Assembly (NCBI GenBank): GCA_947454285.1
Contig: CANGJO010000016.1
Span: 1 to 13,702 of the forward strand
DNA from: Microbacteriaceae bacterium
GTDB lineage: Bacteria > Actinomycetota > Actinomycetes > Actinomycetales > Microbacteriaceae
DNA: 13,702 nt
Reading direction: 5' to 3'
Below, piece by piece: positions 6,396 through 12,643 of this stretch (the first letter of the stretch is position 1; each line of letters opens with the position of its first letter). The notes under the pieces are model-generated. The model searched no databases. It had not been told where the DNA came from and was given only the letters and a program-made list of their open reading frames with translations. The position numbers and the translations under genes are program-made.

Positions 6396-6401
6396 TAGGC
6401 T
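6396..6401 (+). promoter_or_regulatory. -10 box of a leaderless promoter for copD-ctaG
   Basis: TAGGCT keeps the TAnnnT pattern and ends six bases before the ATG at 6408. No ribosome binding site precedes the start. No good -35 box is seen; its place falls in the T run of the hup terminator. The call rests on the spacing shared with znuA, dcd and blaI. Confidence 0.5.
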
Positions 6402-6407
6402 TAAGTA

Positions 6408-8396
6408 ATGACCCAAACACTCTTCGCAACTAAACGCGCGTCTGTTGCGTTTGCGTTGAGCATTGGTGCAGGAGTTATTGCGCTAATTATTGGCTTAGTG
6501 ATTGGCGGGGGAGCAGCAGCAACCGCACTAGCCGATGCAGGTGCCGTTGTTCGTTACGGACAACCAATCACAAAACTCATTTTGAATTTCTCGATGGCCG
6601 CAACCATCGGCACGTTGGTGTTCGCGGCATTCGCTCTTGCTGACAAATCCGCGCTGCTTGGCAAGGCACTTGATCTTGCTGCCACGACTGCAATTATTTG
6701 GGCGGTCTCCGGCGCAATCAATTTTCTATTCACCTACCTTTACGTTTCTGGAAGTGACTTCAGCACCGATAACAGTTTTGGCCAGAGCCTGTATCTGTTT
6801 GCAACATCGATTGAGTTGGGCACATCTCTTGCGCTGAATTTTGGTGCGGCGGTAGTGGTATCGGTGTTGGCAATTGCAGTTAGATCGTTGACCGCAACTG
6901 CGTTGGTTGCCGCGTTAAGTTTGGCGGCGTTGATTCCGTTGGCCCTTACCGGTCACGCGGCCGGAACCGCGAACCACTCACTTGCCGTGAATGCGATTGG
7001 CGTGCACTTGGTGGCCGTGGTGATTTGGGTTGGCGGTTTGGTGGCGCTGTTTACTTTGCGCGGAAACTCAGCCGAAGAATCAAGCACGCTGACCAAGCGC
7101 TACAGCTCGCTGGCGTTGATTTCGTTTGTTTTGATTGCGGTGTCTGGTGTGGCATCGGCATCGATTCGAATCACAAGCCCAGACAAGATTTTTAGCAACT
7201 ATGGTTTGCTGGTGCTGCTAAAAGTTGCAGCATTCATTTTGCTTGGAGTGCTTGGTGCAATTTATCGCACGCGTTTGATTGCCAAGTTGGCAGCTGGTGC
7301 ATCGGCAGCAAGAAGTTTCTTCAAGCTGGTACTGGTTGAGTTTGTAATCATGGGCACGGCCATGGGCATAGCCACCGCGCTAAGCAAAACCGCTCCGCCG
7401 GTTGCCGCTGAATGGCTGACCAACATCACACCGGCGCAATTACTAACCGGAGAAAAGTTACCGCCCGAATTAGTTGCGTCAAGTTTCATCACCGCCTGGA
7501 GGCTAGACCTGGTTTGGGGCATCATCAGCTTTGGCGCAATCGCCGCGTACCTGATGGGCGTTCGTAAACTCGCCAAGCGCGGAGACAAGTGGTCATGGAT
7601 GCGCACCGCATCTTGGATCACCGGCATGCTGGTGCTTTTTTACACCACCTCTGGTGCACTCAACGCCTATCAGGAATACCTTTTCAGCATTCACATGATT
7701 GGCCACATGGTTTTGGCAATGGTGATTCCGGTGCTGTTGGTGCCGGGTGCCCCGGTCACGCTCATCATGCGCGCGGTTGAAAAGCGCCACGACGATTCAC
7801 GCGGCCTGCGCGAGTGGGTGCTTTGGGCGGTTCACACCAAATACGCAAGATTTGTAGCACACCCGATAGTTGCCGCCGTGCTTTTCGCCAGCTCACTGGT
7901 GACCTTCTACTACACCCCGCTTTTTGCTTGGGCCACTCACGAACACATTGGTCACGAGTGGATGATCGTCCACTTCTTGATTACCGGATACCTGTTTGCG
8001 CAGTCGCTTATCGGTATTGATCCTGGGCCTAATCGTTTGCCTTATGCGGCGCGTTTGTTGTTGCTAATTGGCACGATGGCTTTTCACGCGTTCTTTGGTT
8101 TGAGTTTGATGGACGGCAGTGGTTTGCTGTTGGCCGATTGGTATGGCGCGATGGGCCGCACCTGGGGCGCCGATCCGCTGACCGATCAGCACACTGGTGG
8201 CGCAATCGCGTGGGGCATTGGTGAGCTGCCAACCGCAATGCTCACAATCATCGTTTCGGTGCAGTGGTTCAACTCCGATGCGCGTGACGCAAAGCGCCTA
8301 GACCGTGCGAGCGATCGCAGCGGCAACCAAGACATTGATGAATACAACGCCATGCTTGCCAAACTTGCTGCGCAAAAAGAAGTGGGTCGCAAGTAG
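6408..8396 (+). CDS. CopD-CtaG fusion membrane protein
   Basis: A 662-residue membrane protein that joins a copper-resistance CopD domain to a cytochrome oxidase assembly (caa3-type CtaG) domain. The CopD part covers roughly 130-330: LTGHAAGTANHSLAVNAIGVH with His183, His190 and His200, then GLLVLLKVAAFILLGVLGAIYR. The CtaG part covers about 365-640 and carries paired histidines within membrane segments: FSIHMIGHMVLAM (429, 432), THEHIGHEWMIVHFLITGYLF (491-502) and FHAFFGLS (560), then DQHTGGAIAWGIGELP. Such fusions are common in actinobacteria. The likely job is to move copper across the membrane and supply it to cytochrome oxidase; this is inferred from the family. The start has a -10 box six bases upstream and no ribosome binding site. 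The stop overlaps the helicase start by one base. CopC, the usual CopD partner, is found 2.8 kb downstream. Confidence 0.9.
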   Translation: MTQTLFATKRASVAFALSIGAGVIALIIGLVIGGGAAATALADAGAVVRYGQPITKLILNFSMAATIGTLVFAAFALADKSALLGKALDLAATTAIIWAVSGAINFLFTYLYVSGSDFSTDNSFGQSLYLFATSIELGTSLALNFGAAVVVSVLAIAVRSLTATALVAALSLAALIPLALTGHAAGTANHSLAVNAIGVHLVAVVIWVGGLVALFTLRGNSAEESSTLTKRYSSLALISFVLIAVSGVASASIRITSPDKIFSNYGLLVLLKVAAFILLGVLGAIYRTRLIAKLAAGASAARSFFKLVLVEFVIMGTAMGIATALSKTAPPVAAEWLTNITPAQLLTGEKLPPELVASSFITAWRLDLVWGIISFGAIAAYLMGVRKLAKRGDKWSWMRTASWITGMLVLFYTTSGALNAYQEYLFSIHMIGHMVLAMVIPVLLVPGAPVTLIMRAVEKRHDDSRGLREWVLWAVHTKYARFVAHPIVAAVLFASSLVTFYYTPLFAWATHEHIGHEWMIVHFLITGYLFAQSLIGIDPGPNRLPYAARLLLLIGTMAFHAFFGLSLMDGSGLLLADWYGAMGRTWGADPLTDQHTGGAIAWGIGELPTAMLTIIVSVQWFNSDARDAKRLDRASDRSGNQDIDEYNAMLAKLAAQKEVGRK

Positions 8397-9760
8397 TGGA
8401 GATCATTGAACTTTCTAACGAACAACAAAAGCTCTTTGATTACATTGAGAATTCTGAAAACAATATTTTCGTAACCGGTCGTGCGGGTACTGGTAAGTCA
8501 ACGCTGCTCACCTTCTTTATTGAGAACACAGAAAAGCGCGTTGCGGTTTGCGCGCCAACGGGTGTTGCCGCGCTAAACGTGGGTGGCCAGACCATTCACT
8601 CGCTATTTGGTTTCCCGTTTGGTTTACTAGCCAACGAAGATCTTGGCCGCCACATGCACCGCCGCACTCGCGAAGTTTTGAAGACTCTTGATGTTTTGGT
8701 GATCGATGAAATATCAATGGTGAATGCAGACATGATGGATGCAATCTCACGCGCCATGGGTATTGCCCGCGGTAAGCGCAAGATTCCATTTGGTGGCGCA
8801 CAGGTTGTGATGTTTGGTGACCCGTACCAACTTGCACCGGTGCCAGGCAATAACGATGAGCGTGCCTACATGGCCGAGAACTATCAGAGTGCTTGGTTCT
8901 TTGATGCGCACGTTTGGCGCGAGGACACCCTTGAGCGCTACGAACTAAATGAAATCTTTAGGCAGCACGACGAACACTTTAAAGAAATTCTGAACGCCAT
9001 TCGCGACGGTTCCTGCACGCAAGAAATGTTGGATTACCTAAACCAGTGCGGTAATCGGTTTCCAAAGAACGAAGAGGTTATTCGCCTCGCGACAATTAAT
9101 GAATCGGTGAATGCGGTCAACCGCACCCGCATGGATAAGTTGACCACCGAGTCAAAGAAGTTTGATGCAATCTACAGCGCCGCAGATCAGCAGGCGTTTG
9201 GCCGCAACCTGCCGGCTGACCCGGTTCTTGAGCTAAAAATCGGTGCTCAGGTGATGTTCATCAAAAATGATGACGGCGGCAAGAAGGCAAGTGATGGTTC
9301 TTCTGTGCGCCGCTGGGTTAATGGAACCATTGGGCACGTGATTGAGATGCCAAAGTCTGGCGGCGTCAAGGTTGAAGTTGACGGCGAGGTTTTTGATGTT
9401 GGCCGTTCCACCTGGGAGAAGGTGCGCTACGAAATCGAGGAAGAGTTCGACGAAGCCACCGGCAAGACCAAAGAGGTTTTGATTGCGGTTCCGCTGGCAG
9501 AGTTCCAACAGATTCCGCTGCGACTTGCTTGGGCGGTAACCATTCACAAATCTCAGGGTCAGACCTATGACGAGGTCGTGATTGATATGGGCCGTGGGGC
9601 ATTCAGCCCGGGCCAGACCTACGTGGCTTTGTCGCGCGTGCGCTCGCTCGAGGGCCTTTACCTAACCCGCGCAATCCGCATGAACGACATCATGGTTGAC
9701 GCAGACGTCCTCAGGTTTATGGGCGGCCACCGCCAAGCGCCAATCGAGAAGTTGTTCTAG
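8396..9760 (+). CDS. Pif1/RecD-like superfamily 1 DNA helicase
   Basis: A 454-residue ATP-dependent helicase, expected to unwind DNA 5' to 3' as Pif1 and RecD2 do. Motifs in order are Walker A GRAGTGKST (28-36), Ia CAPTGVAAL (52-60), Walker B DEIS (104-107), III GDPYQLAPV (141-149), V TIHKSQGQT (382-390) and VI YVALSRVRS (409-417). No nuclease or zinc domain is attached. An acidic stretch EIEEEFDEATGKTKE sits at about 346-360. The GTG start at 8396 shares a base with the TAG of the CopD-CtaG gene; there is no better start near it. This overlap suggests coupled translation, but no functional link to copper is known. The role in the cell is probably genome maintenance; the exact pathway cannot be read from the sequence. 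Confidence 0.9.
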   Translation: MEIIELSNEQQKLFDYIENSENNIFVTGRAGTGKSTLLTFFIENTEKRVAVCAPTGVAALNVGGQTIHSLFGFPFGLLANEDLGRHMHRRTREVLKTLDVLVIDEISMVNADMMDAISRAMGIARGKRKIPFGGAQVVMFGDPYQLAPVPGNNDERAYMAENYQSAWFFDAHVWREDTLERYELNEIFRQHDEHFKEILNAIRDGSCTQEMLDYLNQCGNRFPKNEEVIRLATINESVNAVNRTRMDKLTTESKKFDAIYSAADQQAFGRNLPADPVLELKIGAQVMFIKNDDGGKKASDGSSVRRWVNGTIGHVIEMPKSGGVKVEVDGEVFDVGRSTWEKVRYEIEEEFDEATGKTKEVLIAVPLAEFQQIPLRLAWAVTIHKSQGQTYDEVVIDMGRGAFSPGQTYVALSRVRSLEGLYLTRAIRMNDIMVDADVLRFMGGHRQAPIEKLF

Positions 9761-9792
9761 CGCACGCTGAATATCGGTGTTGGAGTAGGCGG

Positions 9793-9798
9793 TAATCT
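9793..9798 (+). promoter_or_regulatory. -10 box of a leaderless promoter for dcd
   Basis: TAATCT is four of six to the -10 consensus and keeps TAnnnT. It ends six bases before the ATG at 9805, and no ribosome binding site lies between. No convincing -35 box is seen 16-18 bases upstream. Confidence 0.5.
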
Positions 9799-9804
9799 AG
9801 AGCC

Positions 9805-10401
9805 ATGCTTATGTCAGACCGCGATATCCGCGCATCCATCGAGGCCGGCCAGATTGGCCTAGAGCCACTAGACATGGACCTTTTGCAGCCGTCATCTTTT
9901 GATGTGCGCATTGACCGCTTCTTCAGACTTTTTGACAACCACAAGTACGCATTTATTGACCCAGCCGAGGATCAGGCTGAGCTAACCCGTTTCATTGAGT
10001 GCGCCCCGGACGAGCCTTTTATTCTGCACCCTGGTGAGTTCGTGCTTGGTTCAACATACGAATTCGTTAGCCTGCCAGACAACATCGCCGCCCGCCTAGA
10101 GGGCAAGAGCTCGCTGGGCCGCCTTGGCCTGGTTACCCACTCAACCGCCGGCTTCGTTGACCCAGGCTTCAACGGTCACGTGACCCTAGAGCTTTCAAAT
10201 ATGGCAACCCTACCGATCAAGTTGTGGCCTGGCATGAAGATTGGCCAGCTGTGCTTCTTCCAGTTGTCATCACCGTCAGAGACCCCATACGGTTCAGAGA
10301 AATACCTAAACCGATACCAAGGCCAGCGCGGCCCAACCGCCTCGCGTTCGTTCATGAACTTTCACCGCACCGACGTTGGAAACGCACCACTAGAGCAGTA
10401 A
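9805..10401 (+). CDS. dcd: dCTP deaminase, probably the bifunctional dUMP-forming type
   Basis: A 198-residue enzyme of pyrimidine deoxynucleotide synthesis, acting on dCTP in the cytoplasm as a trimer. The core reads LEGKSSLGRLGLVTHSTAGF followed by VDPGFNGHVTLELSN, and then LWPGMKIGQLCF and RYQGQRGPTASRS. This closely follows the M. tuberculosis enzyme, which both deaminates dCTP and splits off diphosphate to give dUMP. In particular THSTAGFVDPGF replaces the HVTAHRIDPGW wording of the E. coli deaminase-only enzyme. The bifunctional activity is therefore likely but inferred. The ATG at 9805 gives the usual MLxSDRDI start; a second ATG two codons on would cut into it. It is 44 bases after the helicase and probably has its own leaderless promoter. 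Confidence 0.95.
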   Translation: MLMSDRDIRASIEAGQIGLEPLDMDLLQPSSFDVRIDRFFRLFDNHKYAFIDPAEDQAELTRFIECAPDEPFILHPGEFVLGSTYEFVSLPDNIAARLEGKSSLGRLGLVTHSTAGFVDPGFNGHVTLELSNMATLPIKLWPGMKIGQLCFFQLSSPSETPYGSEKYLNRYQGQRGPTASRSFMNFHRTDVGNAPLEQ

Positions 10402-10416
10402 CCGAGTGCTAGAGTT

Positions 10417-10435
10417 GTTCTACAGTTTGTAGAAC
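10417..10435. promoter_or_regulatory. BlaI/CopY-type operator upstream of ycnI
   Basis: A perfect inverted repeat, GTTCTACA (10417-10424) and TGTAGAAC (10428-10435), with GTT between. It shares TTCTAC-N5-GTAGAA with the palindrome in front of blaI at 12619-12635. The TACA/TGTA half-sites are those known for BlaI, MecI and CopY regulators. It ends 15 bases before the ycnI start codon, so a bound repressor would cover the promoter. Confidence 0.82.
10421..10426 (+). promoter_or_regulatory. Candidate -10 box of ycnI-copC
   Basis: TACAGT lies inside the operator and would start a transcript near 10433, leaving room for the ribosome binding site GAAAGG (10440-10445), five bases before the ATG. 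TAGAAC (10430-10435) is an alternative, but it would leave almost no leader. No strong -35 box is seen for either. Confidence 0.35.
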
Positions 10436-10450
10436 TAACGAAAGGCACCA

Positions 10451-11158
10451 ATGAACCTCAGAACTGCAGCGCTTGCTACCACCGCAGCTCTTTCATTAAT
10501 CGTTTCTGGCAGCGCCGCTCCGGCATCTGCGCACGTTAACGTGATTCCGGGGGTTAGCGCTAACGCCAATCTCACCGACGCACTAACCATCGGCAAGAAC
10601 AACACAATCTTTTTCCGAGTTGGTCACGGCTGCAGTGCAGAGACTGACATAAAGAACTCTCAAGGCAAAGTTGTGTTCAAGGCTCCGGTTGCTGGCGCCA
10701 CTGACTCAGGGCGAGCAGACACTCACGCATTCAGCGTTACTGTTCCAGCCACTGCGCTTGGCGATGCCGGCATCACTTATCCGCGTCCTGCATACGTCCC
10801 AGGCTGGAAATCTTCGCTAAAAATCAACACCGATAAAACTGCGACTGTAACCTGGACAGCAATAAATCGAGACTTTGATCTGCCATACGGGCCTGTTGAT
10901 GGGGCTACAGGCGTGAGCATGTTTGGTGATTTTGGATTGCGCGTTGCATTCGCTAAGGGCACTGCTGGTCAAGTAATTAAGTTCAGTGCAGTTCAAACAT
11001 GTTTTGTTGACGTTCCAGCTGTTAAGGGCAGCAAGGGCAAGAAAGATTCCAAAGCAACCACAGTGAAAATTTATGAAACCTGGGACGGTACAACAGATAC
11101 CGATGCAACTGACAACAACAAACATGACGCCGCTCCAAGCGTGACAGTTCTTGGCTAA
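10451..11158 (+). CDS. ycnI: YcnI-like secreted copper-binding protein (DUF1775)
   Basis: A 235-residue exported protein of the YcnI family, whose members bind Cu(II) and sit next to copC and copD genes. The signal peptide ends in ASA-H, so cleavage would leave His28 as the first residue of the mature protein, the position used by the family for a single-histidine copper brace. Other family marks are FFRVGHGC (Cys61), PGWKS (Trp119, the conserved tryptophan) and AVQTCFVDVPA (Cys184). The HGC wording matches a subgroup known from proteobacteria and actinobacteria. There is no C-terminal membrane anchor such as B. subtilis YcnI has; the chain ends in a polar, Asp- and Thr-rich tail. GAAAGG precedes the ATG by five bases. 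The operator at 10417-10435 suggests BlaI control. copC follows immediately after its stop. Confidence 0.85.
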   Translation: MNLRTAALATTAALSLIVSGSAAPASAHVNVIPGVSANANLTDALTIGKNNTIFFRVGHGCSAETDIKNSQGKVVFKAPVAGATDSGRADTHAFSVTVPATALGDAGITYPRPAYVPGWKSSLKINTDKTATVTWTAINRDFDLPYGPVDGATGVSMFGDFGLRVAFAKGTAGQVIKFSAVQTCFVDVPAVKGSKGKKDSKATTVKIYETWDGTTDTDATDNNKHDAAPSVTVLG

Positions 11159-11518
11159 TTGAAAAAGCTATTCGCCGCAGTGCTGGCGCTCCTGGTTGTG
11201 ACATCAGGGGCGCCGGCGTTTGCACACGCAGAACTCACCGGTGCAAGTCCAAAAGCTAACGTCATCCTAAAAAAAGCTCCACAAGAAATAAGGCTCACGT
11301 TTGACGATGATCTAATTCCTATTTTGGAGTCGAATCAGATTGCGGTTACCAATTCAAAGAATGTTCGCGTTGATAAAAATGATTCAACCGTTCTAGGAAA
11401 CCAGCTAAGAACTTCACTAAAAAAACTACAACCCGGAAAATATCAAGTTACGTATCGAGTGCTATCGGCAGATGGCCACCCAATTGCCTCGAAGTACAGC
11501 TTCACAATTAAGAAGTGA
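11159..11518 (+). CDS. copC: CopC-domain periplasmic/extracellular copper-binding protein
   Basis: A 119-residue exported protein with one CopC domain. The signal peptide ends AFA-H, leaving His23 as the mature N-terminus. Together with Asp105 and His107 in YRVLSADGHPIAS this forms the Cu(II) site of the CopC family. The domain opens with HAELTGASPKANVILKKAP and closes with SKYSFTI, as usual. The methionine-rich Cu(I) site of some CopC proteins is absent. The start is a TTG that directly abuts the ycnI stop (TAA-TTG) with no ribosome binding site, so it should depend on coupling with ycnI. No CopD domain is fused or adjacent; the nearest is in the CopD-CtaG protein at 6408. The 3' end overlaps the end of the M56 gene on the other strand by eleven bases. 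Confidence 0.9.
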   Translation: MKKLFAAVLALLVVTSGAPAFAHAELTGASPKANVILKKAPQEIRLTFDDDLIPILESNQIAVTNSKNVRVDKNDSTVLGNQLRTSLKKLQPGKYQVTYRVLSADGHPIASKYSFTIKK

Positions 11519-12233
11519 AAAGGCTTCGAGCAAGAGTTAATGTGGGACTAGAAACACGCTTGAGGGCAAAATTATCCGCGGCAATCTCAACCAGGATCTC
11601 AATTTCTTGAACTAGCGCTCGCGAGGCAGCAAGAATTGGTGACAACGCAAGAATAAGTCTTGCCAACCGCTTGAGAGCAAAATGCTTCTCTCGAACGTGA
11701 CAAAGCTCATGCCAAAGCACGGCATCCAATTCATCTTTCGACAAGTGGTCAACAGCAAAGCGCGAAATCAAAATTTCTTTACTTGTCGCCAAGGCGTATG
11801 CAAACGGCAGGTCAACAGTGCTAACCGGCACCCCCATGAATTCTTCAAACGGGGACTTGATCAGATCCAGCAAAGGCTTCACTTCTTTGGAGGCCTTCAC
11901 CAGTGGTTCTAACTTTTGATTCACCAGCGCCAAGCTGATTCCGCCCACAGCAAGTGCAATCCATGGCGCAAACGAGACCAACAGCGCAATTGTCCAATGA
12001 CCACTGCCAATCTCATCCCGGCTAAGGGCAGAAACGGTATCGGTGTATGCCCAGAGGGCAACAAAAACTGCAATCAACACCGATGCTCCGGCCGTGAGGA
12101 AAGTTGTAAACCAAACCAGGATTCCGATTCGGGGCCTTGATCTAAACCTTCCGACTAAGAGTAGGGGTGCAATAGTGGTGACCAGAATCACCCACTCTAT
12201 TGCGAGCGGAATTAAGAGTAAGGGCGCGTTCAT
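11508..12233 (-). CDS. M56-family membrane metalloprotease (BlaR1-like), short form
   Basis: A 241-residue membrane protease of the BlaR1/MecR1 family that is expected to cut its partner repressor BlaI when signalled. Three hydrophobic segments lie at about 4-27, 36-62 and 80-104. The zinc site is HELCH (175-179) with Glu216 in EIAAD as the likely third ligand and Asp220 beside it. A further hydrophobic stretch at about 190-203 may be a last membrane segment. There is no penicillin-binding sensor domain like that of BlaR1, which more than doubles the length of that protein; only short loops remain outside the membrane. The gene follows blaI by 15 bases on the minus strand, the classic repressor-protease pair. 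Its ATG has no clear ribosome binding site. The last eleven bases overlap copC tail to tail. Confidence 0.88.
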   Translation of the reverse strand: MNAPLLLIPLAIEWVILVTTIAPLLLVGRFRSRPRIGILVWFTTFLTAGASVLIAVFVALWAYTDTVSALSRDEIGSGHWTIALLVSFAPWIALAVGGISLALVNQKLEPLVKASKEVKPLLDLIKSPFEEFMGVPVSTVDLPFAYALATSKEILISRFAVDHLSKDELDAVLWHELCHVREKHFALKRLARLILALSPILAASRALVQEIEILVEIAADNFALKRVSSPTLTLARSLFTS

Positions 12234-12248
12234 GCGAACGAGAAGCGA

Positions 12249-12611
12249 TTAGCCTTCGAGGCTTTTACGCAGTGCCTTCAGCTGTGCGGTGGTTAGACCA
12301 TCGGTGAAATGAGAGAACGCAAGAGCAGGGTTGGATTCATTCGCCACCAGCTGCAACATCATGTCGGCGGTGTGCTGTTCACGCGACTGGGCCGCGCTAA
12401 AGAGGAATGCTCTACCTTCGCCCGGCTCGCGCGATACAAATCCCTTGTCTTCCAGACGTGAAAGCACAGTCAGGATTGTGGTCAAGGCTAGGTCACTTTT
12501 CTTGTTTGCCTTCTCTAAAATCTCTTGCGAGGTCATTGCCCTCTTTGAACTCCAGAGGACATTCAAAATAAGTGATTCAAGTTCGCCCTGTTGGCGTGCT
12601 CGTTTAGCCAT
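12249..12611 (-). CDS. BlaI/MecI/CopY-family transcriptional repressor
   Basis: A 120-residue winged-helix repressor. The DNA-binding part occupies about 8-70: GELESLILNVLWSSKRAMTSQEI, then the recognition helix LALTTILTVLSRLEDKGFV (41-59) and the wing REPGEGRAFLF. The C-terminal helices (75-120) are the dimerisation part that family proteases cut. The chain contains no cysteine, so it lacks the CxC metal site of enterococcal CopY and cannot sense copper in that way. The M56 protease gene follows in the same operon. The palindrome TTCTACG-ATA-CGTAGAA lies eight bases before its start codon and the -10 box overlaps it, indicating autorepression. A twin palindrome before ycnI makes ycnI-copC the obvious target. 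Confidence 0.93.
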   Translation of the reverse strand: MAKRARQQGELESLILNVLWSSKRAMTSQEILEKANKKSDLALTTILTVLSRLEDKGFVSREPGEGRAFLFSAAQSREQHTADMMLQLVANESNPALAFSHFTDGLTTAQLKALRKSLEG

Positions 12612-12617
12612 GCGTCT

Positions 12618-12623
12618 ATTCTA
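12618..12623 (-). promoter_or_regulatory. -10 box of a leaderless promoter for blaI
   Basis: On the minus strand TAGAAT is five of six to the -10 consensus and ends six bases before the ATG at 12611, with no ribosome binding site between. Five of its bases are part of the operator. No good -35 box is seen upstream. Confidence 0.6.
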
Positions 12624-12635
12624 CGATACGTAGAA
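12619..12635. promoter_or_regulatory. BlaI operator upstream of blaI
   Basis: A perfect inverted repeat, TTCTACG (12619-12625) and CGTAGAA (12629-12635), with ATA between. It matches the ycnI operator in TTCTAC-N5-GTAGAA, overlaps the blaI -10 box and lies in the 32-base gap between the TetR gene and blaI. Confidence 0.83.
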
Positions 12636-12643
12636 TGAAAGCT

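Noticed and set aside
11682..12252. Plus-strand open frames opposite the M56 gene
   Set aside because: Rich in Asn, Gln, Arg and Lys with no recognisable domain; they mirror the coding bias of the minus-strand gene with HELCH.
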